Positions 1 through 13,008 are shown, numbered from the stretch's first letter. The stretch is DNA of 64,000 nucleotides from Lichenostomus cassidix (GCA_008360975.2 CM039182.1:84475405-84539404), one strand, 5' to 3'. The notes: generated from the letters alone by a model not told the origin. Translations and numbers: made by a program.

Positions 1-1415
1 TACCTTGCATTTCCTTTTCAGGTTATTACTGCCTGTAACATAGTGCCCTTGTAGGCACCTCTTGTCTTTTTCCTGTGAGATACAGAGAGAAGCAGCAGGC
101 TAAGCAACAATGGGATATTCCAATTACTACTCTCTATACACAGTATCTAGCAATAATAGAATATTATTATGCTTTTCTTTCTATCTATTTTAAGAGTGGA
201 TAAGATCAGCATCTCTGCAGAGGGTTTCCAAGCAGATAGGTTTTTTTTCAGTGTAGAGTTAAGAACTACATGACCTCCTGGGGCTCTTTCTAAACCTGAA
301 CTTTTATGATTATATCAACCCTTTGAAGACCTATAGATTGTGCCTCGTTCAAAGTGGAATATTCTCTCATCACTTGGACAATGCTTGGGTAATAGCTTAA
401 ATTATAGCTACCTTTATATATTAATATACCCAGCACTCTTCTTGACCTTTAGATACTTTGCCATTATCCTCTTTGGAATGAGAAACAGTTTTATATCCTT
501 CTGCCTCAGCAGTACACCATTACCATTTGAAATTTCTCATAGAAATAATTAACAGAAATTTAAGGAAAGAAAGTCATCAATATGTATTTTTCTTTGATTT
601 ACAGTTACCATTGCAATACTTATATATTTTAATGGCAATATAGAAATTTGAGGTAATATAAATCCTTCCAGACAAGAAAATTGCTAGTTACTAGTGTTTC
701 TGGTATATGTATTTTGTTCAAGATTAAAGGGTTTACAGTCATGTTACTGGCTAATGTTGATTTTTTTTTATGCTTAAAGCTGTACACATGGAACAGCAAT
801 TGCAACTATCAATACATATAAAACCACTGTCTCCAGTAAAATTTTTCAATTCACACATGTTTCAAAAACTATCACCATCAGCTTCCAGACTACCACTGAT
901 ACACAGGATGGAAAAAGGCTACTTCTTTTCATTGACTTAAAAAAGATATATATGTCCTTATTTGAACAAGTAAATTCTTTGACTAAAAATAAACACTGTG
1001 AGTGCTGCCCTAAATGTTCATAGTGTTAAGAATTACAAGCAATAGAGTATCTAACTTAATATGTAGGTATTCTATATGGATTTTGTATAGTACATTTCTT
1101 TAAACCATTTCCCAGCACCATAACAGGGCAATATCTCAATTTGGATTTAAAAGAATTAGAAATACTTACTGTTCAGAAACTGTGATTTTCCATCTAAATA
1201 TATCTTAATACTGCAATTTAGCTTGTGCAAAAATACTGCAGTATTACAAAAAAATTTATACAAAGTAGTGTCCTTGTAGTTTCATTACCATATAACACAG
1301 TCCAATATTTCCTCTAGTCTCTTACATCACAGAGCTACAGATTCTATTTAAATAAGTAAGCGCATTAGTGCTTCAAAACACTAGAAATATTTTTACCAGG
1401 AAATTGTTCTAAGTT
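1..1415. other. AT-rich non-coding stretch, nothing recognised
   Basis: No repeat family, RNA gene or convincing exon is visible. The longest open frame (340-552, 70 codons) is AT-rich, has no recognisable domain and is not framed by splice signals. Confidence 0.6.
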
Positions 1416-1481
1416 CCTTTCTGCAATAGTACAGGAACTATCTTTTCCCTTTCTGAAATAGTACAGGAACTATCTTTTCCC
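1416..1481. repeat. Two-copy tandem duplication, about 32-bp unit
   Basis: The motif ACAGGAACTATCTTTTCC occurs at about 1431 and again at about 1463. Both copies are preceded by a near-identical TTTCTG(C/A)AATAGT. This is a short, fairly recent local duplication with no evident function. Confidence 0.8.
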
Positions 1482-1624
1482 AACTATTCACATACACAGA
1501 CAAGACAAGGTTGACTGAAAAGTTAGGTATTGTAGAAAGACGATATTATTTTTTCTTCAGTCTTTCTGGTTTTCAGAATAGTAAATATCATCTGAGAATG
1601 GCTTTGCAAACAGAAGAAAGAGCA

Positions 1625-2978
1625 AGAAGGAGGACCCTGAAAACTACAGGGCTTCAGGGTAAAGTTATGGAGAATAAGTTTATTCTGGGAGGTATTAAAA
1701 ACACCTGAAAGACAATGCACTTACTGGTCACATGCAGCACGGGTTCACAAGAGGAAAGTCCTACCCATCAAACCTAACTTGCTTTTATGACAAGGTAACC
1801 CACCTGGTCGATCAAGGGAAGCCAGATGATGTAATCTTTTTTTATTTCGGGAAAGCTTTTACTAGTGTTTGTCACAGGATTCATCTGGACAGAAAGTCCA
1901 GCACACAGCTGGATAAACTCATCATGTGATGGGTGAGCAACTGGCCCATGGGTTGGACACAAAGGGTTGCAGTGAATGGGGTGACATCAGAGTGGTGCCC
2001 TGTCACTAGTGGGGTTCCACAGGGCTCTGTCTTAGACCCTGTGCTCCTCAACACCTTCATAAATTACTTGGACAAAGCACTGGAAGGGATATTCATCAAG
2101 TTTACTGATGATGCAAAACTGGGAGGACCTGTTGACACCCATGAAGGTAGGGAGACCCTGCAGAGAGACCCCAACAAATTAGAGGACTGGGTAATCACCA
2201 ACCATATAAAGTTGAACAAGAGAAGAGCCAAATTCTGCACCTGGGATAGGGTAGCCCTGGATGTATGGACAGACTGGGGAATGAGATGCTGGGAAGCAGT
2301 GCCATGGAAAGGGATGCAGGGGTCTTGGTCAATGGCAAGTTGAATCTGAGTCAGCAGTGCCCTGGAAGCCAGGAGCGCCAACCCTGTCCTGGGGGCCATC
2401 AGGCACAGCATTGCCAGCCAGGCAAGGGAGGGGATTGTCCTGCTCTGCTCTGCACTGGGGCAGCATCACCTCGAGCAGCTTTGCGTGACACAATATGAGA
2501 AAGACATTAAACTATTAGAGAGTGTCCAAAGGAGAGCCATGAAGATGGTGAATGGCCTTGAGGGGAAGCCATATGAGGAATGGCTGAGGTCACTTTGTCT
2601 GTTCAGCCTGAGAGGAGATGACTGAGGGGAGACCTCATTGCAATTACAACTTCCTCATGAGGGGAAGAGGTGGAGCAAACATTGATCTCATTTCTGTGGT
2701 GATCAAGACAGGACTTAACACAATGGCCTGAAGTTGTGTCAGGGTAGGTTTGTGTCAGATACTAGGAGAAAGGTTCTTCACCCAGGGGGTGTCTGGGCTC
2801 TGAACAGGCTCCCCAGAGGAGTTGTCTCAGCACCAGCCTGACAGAGTTCAAGAAGCATTTGGACAATGCACTCAGGCGCATGGTGTGATTCTTGGAGATG
2901 GTGCTGAGCACGGGCAGTTGTCAGACTTTATGGTCCTTTAGGTCCCTTCCAACTCAGCATATTCTGTGATTCTGTGAA
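1625..2978 (+). mobile_element. CR1 LINE, 5'-truncated, with decayed ORF2 reverse transcriptase and intact 3' tail
   Basis: This is a relic of a CR1 non-LTR retrotransposon, whose ORF2 encodes endonuclease and reverse transcriptase. It opens with the RT motif read as DPENYR (around 1634). Next comes the block QHGFTRGKS (around 1732-1758) and a decayed equivalent of the catalytic D-F-S-K-A-F region. The frame at 1933-2343 then carries SGVPQGSVLDPVLLN and the catalytic box as FTDD (2101-2112), where CR1 usually has FADD. Frameshifts and stops separate these blocks, so it cannot make a full enzyme. The downstream part matches CR1 3' sequence and ends in the avian octamer tail (two ATTCTGTG-like units at 2960-2977). 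The ORF1 and endonuclease parts are absent, which is the usual CR1 5' truncation. Subfamily not assigned. Confidence 0.95.
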
Positions 2979-4574
2979 ATTAACTCTCAGGCACTGTAAG
3001 TGCACTGGGCACACCTGAAAGTCACCCTCAGCTTGAAAACCCTTTCAATTTTTCAGTTCAATTCAGGAAGCCATATTGATTTAAACAATCTTTTATTCAG
3101 CACATGTTCTTTTACGTACCTATTATCACAGACAATAATAATTTGGATATTTTATAGTAATTTAACCATAGTGAACTTCTGCCTTCTTAGTTAGATATAA
3201 GGAATTGTGACAATAAAGATCTGCATAATATCTAAGATGCAAATTATATCACCAGCACTTTTCTCAGCTTTCCAGAAAGTGACAAGAAATTTTGAACACT
3301 CTACAAATTTCAGCCCTGTGCTTTTGAACTTATACTAAGGGAGGACAGAAAGATAACATATTGATAATATATAAAGCGTGTATGTATGCAAACAGATTTT
3401 TCTTGTTTTGGAACACAAGGACAACACAAGGAGTATAAGATTTTGGGAATCTACTTGATGTGTCAGAGACTGATACAGTTCGTTTAGCATATGTTTTGTT
3501 AATTTGATGATAAGTGATACAGTCTAGATGAGTAGAAAATTAATGCATTATTATATCAGTAGTCTTAGCAGATCAGAGTAATAGACCTTCTATTAATGGC
3601 CATTAAATCTTCATAAATGTCTTAAAATAATTGTCCATTGAGGGTAAGATCTCTGAGGAAAACTGCCTATTTGTGTTTATTCCTCATGGAGCAGAAAGAG
3701 GAACTCATTCTTCATTTGCCCCTTAAGGAACTGGTGATATATCATAAATGACAGATTTTTCAAAATGGAATCAGCAGTTAGTAATGATAACAAAATGTGG
3801 GTGAGTTTAGCAAAACTAATGACATTGCAAGACTGGCGGCATTGTTATCTCTTTAATCAGTGATGCAGCATAAGCCATTAGTTATTCATCTGAAAATAAG
3901 GAAATCAGGCTACAATTATGAACAGGAGAACTGATTGTTTCTAGGAAATCTGTAATTCAGAAAAGAACCTGGAGGCTCTAGCAGGCAAACCACTGAATAC
4001 AGAGTCAAGTCCAGTACAGTGGGAAAGAAGGTTAATTATATACAACCAAAATAGTGGGTAAGACTAAAACCATAAGTGGAACCAGCGCTCAAATTTTGTG
4101 AGTAGGTTCCATGCTTCAAAGAGACTGTTCAAAAGAGGCTAAACTGAGTTACTTGAGAACCTCACTCTATTTGGCAGGAAAATACCTCTAACCTTAAAGA
4201 TTACTAGAAAATTACATTTCAAAAGGGAATCTTGGATACAAAAGTGCTCCTAACTGTGTTAGGGAAGCAGCTAGAACCCTGAAAAAGAGAAATTAAAACA
4301 AAAAAAACCCTTATATACACTTTATTAAAATGCGTGTGATTAACTATTAGAAAAAACTAACAAAGGAAGATGAAAGTTAAGATGTAAGATCAAGATGGAT
4401 ATGTTCTAGCATAAATACAAGTCATCTTCATATCAGACACAACATACTAGATTCAACTTGTGACCGCCAAGTAAATCTCAACTATTTCTTATTTATTTGG
4501 AGTGTCATACTAGATTATTGATATCTAACTTTTCCAGCAAGGTCAGAAACATAAATTGGATAGTGTCAGGAAGG
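2979..4574. other. AT-rich non-coding stretch
   Basis: No gene or repeat family recognised. The open frames are short and AT-rich. Confidence 0.55.
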
Positions 4575-4975
4575 AATGCACTGTCACCACATATAAGGAA
4601 GTAATAAAGCTATTAGAGGGTGCCCAAAGAAGGGCTGTGAAGATGGTGAGAGGTGTGAAGGGGAAGCAGTACGAGGAATGGCTGAGGATTCTCAGTGTCC
4701 TTATCCTGGTGGACACTGAGGGGACACCTCATTGCAGTGTACAATTTCCTTGTGAGGGCAAGAGGAGGGGAAGGCACTGATATCTTCATTCTCATGACCA
4801 GTGACAGGACCCAAGGGAATGGCCTGAAGCTGTGTCAGGGGAGGTTTAGGTTGGATATTAGAAAAAGGTTCTTAATGCAGAGTGGTCAGGCACTAGAACA
4901 GGCTCCCCAGGGAAGTGGTCACAGCACCAAATGTGGCAGAGTTCATGAACATTTAGACAGATCAAGACAACATTT
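4575..4975 (+). mobile_element. CR1 LINE 3'-region fragment lacking the octamer tail
   Basis: It is parallel to 2500-2870 in the upstream CR1: a GCCCAAAGAAGGGCTGTGAAG block, then GAGGAATGGCTGAGG, the GGGGACACCTCATTGCAG segment, and CAGGCTCCCCAGGGAAGTGG near the end. Homology stops around 4975, before the usual tail, so the 3' end has been lost or mutated. The open frames inside (4556-4780 and 4695-5018) are remnants or chance frames. Confidence 0.9.
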
Positions 4976-5422
4976 TTACCTAAAATTTAATTTTAACTTC
5001 AAGCATACTCTTATATAAATTAACTGCTAATGATTGAGAATTTCTGATCTTCCTTGTGATAATTTAGTCACAACAGAAAACTTGAGGACCTCTTAAGAGG
5101 TAAGTAGCTATAAGCAGTAACAAGTACATACTGATGCCCAGGGGTGGCTCTTGTCCAGTTCCACAAGTGATAAATCTGGAGTATATATTCTATAATTTGA
5201 CAGACAAATTTCTTGGGATTAATATGCATTTAAGTAGCTTCACCATGGCAATTTTACAGAAAGCTCCCTCTGGTCAGCATTTGGGTAGACAGGGTCATAG
5301 ATGTGATCTTCAGCAAATGTTAAACAAAAGGCCAGAGCCTGTGCAGTGCTGTTGCTGTACAACAGAAGTCCTGGAGCTGATGCCTGACTTCCATGGTTTA
5401 GGAATGGTATTCTCCAATATAC
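4976..5422. other. Unassigned sequence between CR1 fragment and LTR
   Basis: A frame of about 129 codons (5134-5523) runs through here into the LTR. It has no recognisable domain, so I regard it as fortuitous. This could be further degraded repeat. Confidence 0.4.
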
Positions 5423-5832
5423 TGTTCACACTGAAACACTCCAAACCACGTGCAGCTTGCTCCTCCCCACCCCTCTCTCCCCTGCAGTGGGCTGGAGAGG
5501 AGAACTGGCAGCAAAAAATGTAAAGATCACAGGTTGAGATATGAGCAATGTACTGAAAAGAAGAGTGAAATAAGACAATGGGCAGTAACAGCAACAATAC
5601 TAATGACAGACTGTACAGGAAAAAGAGGCGTATGATTCTCACTCCTCATGGAAACCCCCACAATACCAGATCAGTCCCTTCACCACACACACTGCACCAC
5701 CCAGAAGGTAGCCTTTCCCCAGTCCCCAGAAAGTGATGTGAAGTGGTGCAGAATGGTCTCTGGGTCGTGCCGAGCCCCATCTTGGCTACTGCCAAAATTA
5801 ACCCTGCCCTGGACAGAACCAGGACCCTGACA
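5423..5832 (-). mobile_element. Probable solo ERV LTR, minus strand
   Basis: Read on the minus strand it begins near 5832 with TGTCAGG and then the avian LTR opening CTGGTTCTGTCCAGGGCAGG followed by GTTAATTTTGGCAGTAGCC. It ends near 5423 as ...GTGTGAACA after a G-rich purine U5-like stretch. TG...CA ends are present. No clean target duplication was found (flanks AATATAC and AAACTAA), so exact ends are uncertain. No retroviral coding sequence adjoins it. Confidence 0.65.
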
Positions 5833-6750
5833 AAACTAAATACACAATAACAAAAACACAAAAAATCCCATTTTGCTCATTTAGTTGTTTTGGTTTTTTA
5901 TGCATGTCATGCATGGGTCCACAAATTTACCTTTTTCCTTGCAAATTTATTCTTGAAAAAATTAGTGAAGAAAAATATGTATTTCTGTGAAAAGCCATTC
6001 AGAAATAGAATCAAAGAAGACAGAAAAAGGCTTTTTTTTTTTTTTTGAGATCAGTGATTTGCCCAACAGCAAAACACGTAGATGGGACACAACCTTTATT
6101 TATGGCGCAAAACTAAATAAATCTAGTAGTGGGCAATAATCTGTTGTGTTCAAAAAAAGTTTTATTAGACTTTCAAAATAACACTTAGATTAAAATTAGC
6201 TCTAATTCTCAAAAAATATTTTGTTTCCCAGAAATATAATAGGCTCTGCATAAATTATTTTATCATACTTTATATTATTTTAAAATATTTCAACACAAAG
6301 CGTAGCTAAGAAATTCAATTGTTCACAACATTTCACATCTTGCTTTGCAACATCTACTGATTATCTAGCACTGTAGAATAAAGATTTCCTTTTTAAAGAG
6401 TATTTCTGAAAATATTTTTCTATATGGTGTCATCTGTTTTTTTATTAATGTTGTAGGCATACCACAGAAAGTCAGGGATTGCTAGGGATTAATGTCATAG
6501 TATTTAAAAAGCATGTCTGTTAAAGAGCTCAGTTGATGCATTCACACCTTAAAAACGGCAATGAATTTTTTTTATTTTACAATAACTGAAGATTAAACAG
6601 CTTCCAAAATCTGTGTATCATTTTCAAAATTGTAATCATTGAGATATGCAAAGGGATGTGTAAAAAAAGAAGTAAGAAAGTTGTTTACACAGCTGTTCAA
6701 CAAGGAGGGTTCTTTTAGAAAATGTTGCAGCGGATAATGCATGAAACTAC
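5833..6750. other. AT-rich non-coding stretch with T15 tract
   Basis: Nothing recognised apart from a homopolymer of 15 T at 6032-6046. Confidence 0.55.
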
Positions 6751-7475
6751 ATAGAATTATTTAGATTAGAAAAGACCTTTAGATTATTGAGTCCACATAT
6801 TAATCTGGCACTTCTGAGTCCATCATTAAACCATATATTTAGGTGCTACAACTGTTCATCTTTTAAATACTTCCAGGGATGGTGACTGAACCACTTCCCT
6901 GGGCAGCCTGCATAGCATTTCCAACAGAAAGTTGAAGTCCTGCATGAGAAAAAAGAATTTATCTGCCTGTTCATCCTCATTGGATGGTCTGTAACAGACA
7001 CCCATCATCCTCAGGCACATCCATAGTTTCTAACACATCAATAACCCTTTTGTCTTTGCTGCTGCCACATGAATCTCCTTTCCCTACCTCCACTGAGATG
7101 ACAAAGAGACCTGAGACCAAAGGACCTGGCTAGAAAATCAAGCCTCAAACACTGGCATGGCATGCCCAGACTTATCTCTAGAGACCTTTTTTTTTTTCCC
7201 TTTCCATCTTCAAATCTAATTTAAAGTTTTTCAATGCTTCCTGCTAATTCCTGCAGAAAGTTCCTTTTTTTGCCATCTCTCACCAACAGGTCTACCAACA
7301 GGTGTTGTGTAGACCAATCTATGACCTAAAGCCCCAAAATTCTGCTGGTGACACCAGGCTCAGAGACAGGCATTGGTCTGCTGGTTCATCCTGTTTATTC
7401 CCTCATTGTTCCTTACTACAGGAAAGATAGAGGAGGACATTTACCCACATTTCCCCTGGTTATTGTTCAGAGACT
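6751..7475 (-). mobile_element. Internally deleted CR1 LINE: ORF1 esterase, endonuclease and 3' end, no RT
   Basis: Minus strand, three blocks in the order of a full CR1. (1) About 7285-7460: a decayed ORF1 esterase-like domain. The minus-strand reading gives SSSIFPVVRNN and, after a stop, AWCHQQNFG, resembling the SSILPV...WCHRQNFG region of CR1 ORF1. (2) About 6926-7130: an endonuclease remnant. GVCYRP is encoded at about 6984-7003, and LMQDFN (normally LMGDFN) at about 6932-6949. (3) 6751-6925: the CR1 3' end, from the GGCTGCCCAGGGAAGTGG region down to an ATTCTATG terminus. The RT region between (2) and (3) is missing. Full-length-type 5' sequences are much rarer than the usual 3' fragments. 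The 5' boundary is approximate. Confidence 0.8.
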
Positions 7476-7884
7476 TTTATAGCTATTTTGAGAGTTGCTA
7501 AGGTGGATCATCACTGTGATACTGTCTCAAGATCTGATCTACAACTTACAAGAATTACATGAGCACACTTAAAAGATGGCATGTGCCTGGGGTGGACATA
7601 AAAATTGAAGTGATGATTCGTATCTGGAAATCTGCATCTGAAGTGTATCATGTTTGGATCTCGATATGCAAACTGGAAAAGGGGTGTTGATAAATCCAGA
7701 GCCTACAAGAAGGTAAACAAGTAAACTGCATGATGTAAAGGCTGAGGCAAGGCACATTCAGATCAGAAGGAAGACTAACCTTTTAAATTAAATAATTATT
7801 TTTTTTTATTTCTGAACAATCTCAAGGGTTTCCCCCCGAGTGATTTTCTTATGCCTTTTAAAATATTTCCTAAAAGATATAACC
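7476..7884. other. Non-coding, nothing recognised
   Basis: May include further decayed 5' sequence of the neighbouring minus-strand CR1, but no motif can be read. Confidence 0.4.
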
Positions 7885-7965
7885 AGAAGGTACAGGTTAG
7901 ACATAGGAATATCTGGGTGACAGACCACAGGACTGGATGACCTAAAGGGCCCTTCTGACCCTGAA
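7885..7965 (+). mobile_element. Possible short, old CR1-like 3' end
   Basis: The segment ACTGGATGACCTAAAGGGCC followed by CTTCTGACCCTGAAT resembles the GGACTNGATGACCTNNAGGTCCCTTCCAACCC part of CR1 3' ends. It is short and diverged and lacks the octamer tail. Confidence 0.45.
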
Positions 7966-10598
7966 TGTAATGAGTTTGTAAAAAGTGTGTATTTTGCTTC
8001 AACAAACACTAAAAACAAAATATCTTTGTCCAAAGCACACTAAAAATATAATTAGGCTGTAGTTTTCCGCCATGGAAGAATTCATTTCAATTGAGCATCC
8101 TCATTTGAAATGCTGACATGAGTGAGTACAGTCGAACAGGTGTTCCTATAATTAACAGCACATTCTGAATGAAAGATTAAATAATTTGGAGCAGTATTAC
8201 CTTCCATTGTAATTTTCACAGATCTTAGGCATCTAAAATAACGATTTTGGTTAAAATTGCACAATGTTCTTATTTTAATTTTCTTGTAAGTATACTCATG
8301 GGACTATTCACTTTATCCAGCTCATGCATTGACATTTGACTGTATTGCTGAGTTTTTCACATGTTGCTTCCCTTTTAATAAGCTGTTCCTGAACTTGATG
8401 GGGGAAGGCAAATGAGGAAAGAAAGCATATTACACTTGAATATGATACATGATATTTCAATCTTCACTGCTTACCAAATGCCTTTAAACTATATAAGGTT
8501 TAGATATTCTGATTTGGTTTTTTAATTTCTAGTGTTATTACTCTGCTCTTTATAAATTTATTTTACTAAAAAAATAAGGGAGTGCTGTAACTATGTTTAT
8601 AAATGCATCTAGGTGCATAGAATATTGGGAATTCAGTTAAAATCTATCTGTATTGGAATATACCCTGTCAGTACTTAGCAGAAAAAGCAAAAAGGTATCA
8701 TAAGGAGTAAAACCAGTTTCCTCTTGCTGTTTTGCAGGGATTTGATGAACCTGACTTTTCCCAAGAGCAGGGCAAACACATCAAATAGTTGTATCAGAAT
8801 ATAAGTATTCAAGGGACTCAAAGGAACAAAACTCACTTGAACTCAGAAGAAAAGTACTACTTATCATTAGTTAACCATAGGACTAGCTGTGGATATTTAA
8901 AAAAAAAATTCTTTTCAGAAGAGTCTGAAGGACTTGTAGGAAAAAATGTGAATTAGATAGAATTACAAGACCTTGAGAAGACTTCAATGCCTAAAAGTGT
9001 TCAAGCATGATATTCTTTCTCAGCCGAAATACAACTATAGGCATTTTGTTATTTCATTTCTTCTTCTCTCCAGCCCCAAAACGGTGACTGAATTTCTAGA
9101 CTTTGAAAAGCTTGCATTTCAATTCACATACCAAACAGAGACATAAAGCATAACATAAATCTGGCATAAAGCAAACCTGGAGTGCCTGTCTGATACTGAG
9201 ACTTTTGGAACAAATATTAGTCACAGGATGTAATTGTTCACATCACAACAATCCCAGTACTGGGAAGGGTCAACACTGTGGTGCTACAGATTAAAGGAAT
9301 GTCTAGAGATACAAAGCTAGAGACAACACTTGAATTCTGCTCTGGTGCTGGTAACTTGGGCACTCATGGAGCAGCTTAAATTAAAAAAAATGTGGAAGCT
9401 TGTGAAGGGTCTAGCAAGGGAAAGATTTGCCAGTATTAAAAGAAAAAAAGAATCTAGTTATCTTTAATAATGTATAATGAAATGTGAAATTTGTACAACA
9501 TTTATCTTGCTACTGAGCTCCAAATCTGTGAGAAAGGAATAAGCTCCAAATATTGTGTTAAGATCAAGTTCCTGTGTTAAGACTAAATCTAATGAAAAAT
9601 TCATTTTAATACTTTTGTCTGTATTAAAGGAACTTTCTCAGTCTACAATCAGCTCTAAAATCACAGTAATACCTTTTCTTCCTACCGCCATTTTGATACC
9701 AAATATTATTCTATGTGGCTACTCTAGCTTTGCATACAGATGCCCATGATGAATGCTGCAATGCATTCTTCTTTTTTGTCTACTGCTTTGAAAACTGGGA
9801 TTAATATATTCTGATATCCTATCTCTCCTAAATCATTATGAGCAATAGAATTTGGCACACGCTCTGGACTCGAAGACAAATTAGATTTTTTTATTTTTCC
9901 AACCTTTCAGAATTTTACCTTACAAAATGGGCAAAGGGAATCCCTTACAATGTACAGACAGGCCCAGATATGGTAGCATTAACAGCTAAACATTGAGGAA
10001 TCAAATATTTGCTCTGATTCTTCTCCAAAGTTACTATTTTTACTTCAATTGATTCAGTCCAATGTAACTAAGATAAGAGTCTGTCCCAAAGAAAAGTTTA
10101 TAAGGTTCAATAGTCATAACCTCTAATGACCACCCTTCTAATCCACATTCAGGAAACATGCTTTATTATTTCTTTCTTGCTTCATTGGTTCTTTGAATTC
10201 AATAGTAAGTTGCCCAGCAACTGTCAATATTATCTTTCTTCTATATTTTTTAGAGTGCTAGTTTATGAACAATTGCCAATTATACGGACTAACAAGTGAT
10301 TTATTCTGCTGAGATAATGATTACAGACTGCAATTGCTATTAGAGGCAGTGAAATAACAATGTCCCTGACCATTTAATGACAGTTTTCAGTATATTTCAC
10401 TAGACTCAAATGAAAATGAATGCTCTTAGGCCCTTAAAGTTATTATTTTTTGGATAATAGCAAATACCTCTCATGTCAAAGAGTGGTCATGGCAACGTGG
10501 ATATGATAATGTCTAAATTCAATGTGAAATCACCAGGTTTTTCTTGAAGCTAGTAATGCCCTCCATCTGCAGTGCCAGACCAGACAAAAGTGGGACCA
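7966..10598. other. AT-rich non-coding stretch
   Basis: No coding, RNA or repeat signal recognised. The open frames are below 70 codons and AT-rich. Confidence 0.55.
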
Positions 10599-10603
10599 AG
10601 GGT

Positions 10604-10675
10604 GAGAGAGAGAAGGGGAGGAAGGGAGAGAGGGAGGGAGAGAGGAATAGAGGGAGAGTGGGAGAGAGGAAGGGA
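10604..10675 (+). repeat. Purine-rich (GA/GGGA) low-complexity tract
   Basis: About 72 bases, nearly all A or G (two or three T interruptions), built from GAGAG, GGGA and GGAA units. This is simple-sequence DNA. Such tracts can form triplex (H-DNA) structures, but nothing shows that here. Confidence 0.9.
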
Positions 10676-12799
10676 CAGGCTGTGGACTCAGCACTCAACT
10701 GCTGTTACTGCCTCCTAGAAAGAAGGTGAGCTTCCTTCTCTGTGCACTTTTGGTCTAAAAACAAGTACATCACTCTAAATCAGAGACAGATTTTCTTACC
10801 TAGTTTTAAACTGAAACAGCAGAGGAACAGCCTCCATCTGCAGACAGCATTAGTGTTAGTAGGTACAGTATTACAAGCAGCACCATCACTCAGCTTAGGG
10901 AGGAGAGAGCTTTTGCAGCCCCTTTTATCTGTGTTGCTGGAAGTCCTGTGAGACTCAGGGACATAATGGAGAAGTCACAGTGATCTGGACCCTTAAGCAT
11001 GTTATCTGAGCAAAAGGACAGTGATTCCCCACACCAGAATGGGCTCCAGACACAGCCTGACCTGCCTATACAGTCACCTCTGCACAATTTATTGGTGAGA
11101 AATCTACTGTGTCCCACATTCTATTTCTGATATGATTTATAATCTGGACCAAGAGCAGTAAAAAACCAAAAATACCTAAAATACATTATTTCAATAAGCA
11201 CCATTTGCTTGAGTTTATGATGCCTTTCTTTCTCTGATATTTAGTTGACCACAAGCGAGAAACAGCAGTGAATATTTTTTTCCTAATGGGATCCATACTG
11301 AATATGTTACCAGAGCTATTAGGCTAAATTATATAAACTGGAAAATACTGTATGGCAAGCTACCCTTCCTCAGGCAACCTCCTACAGCCAAAGCTTTTTA
11401 GTTCTTGTTGATTTGCTTTGGAAAGATATTTCTTCCCAGCCTTTTCCTTTCTTTTATCTTCAACTATAACCAAGCTGCTAAGACCAAACTACTAATATCA
11501 CATTATTAATGCAGTAATACACTGTCTTTCTCCAGTAAAGACCTAATTTTGAATTGTTTAAAAAGAATATTATTACAGAATTTCTAAATTCAGTTAGCAG
11601 ATGAAGATACAAAAATGGTTTTAATAGGAAACAAAAGTTTTCAGCACATTTTAAACACTTTCTCAGCCTACGTGAAGGGAAAAGAAAGACCAGAAGGAAA
11701 GTGACAGCAAAACTGAATTTACACAAGTCATCAAAACCCAGAACACAAGACCAAAGCTTAGGTGATTAAATGCTAATTAGACAATTAAAATAATTTTAGA
11801 TATAAACAACAGATTGCATTACTGGGAGCAGCTAAGAAGATTTTGGTTCATCAGCAGTTCCAGAGCTACGACTGGAAAACAAAAAAAAAACCCCAGAGGC
11901 AGTAATAGCTGGGATTGAAACCATCCTTCTGCAACAAATCTGAGAAATAAGACAAAGAAGGGCAGGGAATGCTCTGTTCTTCATTTTTTTTTCTCCCAGT
12001 CTTAGTACTTTTAAACCTTGGAGTCAGCAGCCACACAGTGAAATTCTGCACCTTGCAAGACTTTAAGGAAGCTGACCTTCTTCCCCACATATAAAGATGG
12101 AGGATGGGAATGGGGACAGAGGCACATTGAAGGGCAGGAACAGACCTGGCAAAGACGATAAGAGTTCATGTTTACTATATTCCTTCCTACAGAGTTTTAG
12201 ATGCCATAATAAGGGATAAGATTTAAAAAAAACTACAAAGGTTTTTGGACCATGAACAATCAGAGGCTTATTCAATTTGGTATCAGAATGCTTAAATTCA
12301 ACTCTAAATCCTCTTCAGTACCTTTTCCAGTTCTCATCTATCTTATTTTGCTTTCCCAGGCATTTACTGAGGATGCAAGCAAATGGTGCATGCATGTCTA
12401 ATGAGCCTAGTGAGTTTCCTGAAGCAAAGAAAGGATCTTGGAGGCAGGAATACAGAGGAACACGGGAAAAATCTGAGTACTAAATAATTAAGAAATGGGA
12501 TAGGAAGGGCACGGTAGATTACAAAAAGAAGATAAATTCCTACAGACCTCTTAATCCTACAGTGGTCTGTATCTGCGGCAAACATCAGCAGCACCATACA
12601 AAGCCTTAAATGCAAATTTGTACTTATTGCAGCAAAGTAAACCTGATGTCACTCCTGCTATACCTATCACTTGTATTCCCACCCTTCATTTTTCTGCCAG
12701 TATCACAAGACAGTGCTTTTTTTCGGACTTTGTTATAATTACAGATTGTTATGTCATTGGGGTTTTAATACCTATATTTTCCTAAAAAATCTTCTGAGT
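10676..12799. other. AT-rich non-coding stretch
   Basis: Nothing recognised. Frames such as 11478-11726 (minus) show no domain. Confidence 0.55.
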
Positions 12800-12926
12800 C
12801 ATCATCCCTGGAGAGGTGTGGTGCTTCATGACATGATTTAGAGATGGACTTGGCAGCGCTGGGTTTATAGCTCAATTTGATCATCTTAGGGGTCTTTTTC
12901 AAACTAAATGATCCTATAATTCTAGG
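12800..12926 (+). mobile_element. CR1 LINE 3'-terminal fragment
   Basis: CATCCCTGGAGAG, then GTGGTGCTTCATGACATGA, GACTTGGCAGCGCTGGGTT, and GATCATCTTAGGGGTCTTTT lead into a decayed tail (ATGATCCTATAATTCTAGG). It matches the same 3' subfamily as the minus-strand copy at 6751-6925. A small internal deletion near 12812 is likely. Confidence 0.85.
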
Positions 12927-13008
12927 AGTTTCTGTCAGTAGAAAAGATGTGGATCTGTCAGAACGATCTCTACTCAAAATGTGAGAAGCTTCTCCTCATA
13001 AGAGTAAT

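Noticed and set aside
1933..2343. Active reverse transcriptase gene
   Set aside because: Frameshifts and stops separate the RT blocks and the 5' half of ORF2 is missing; it is a dead CR1 copy.
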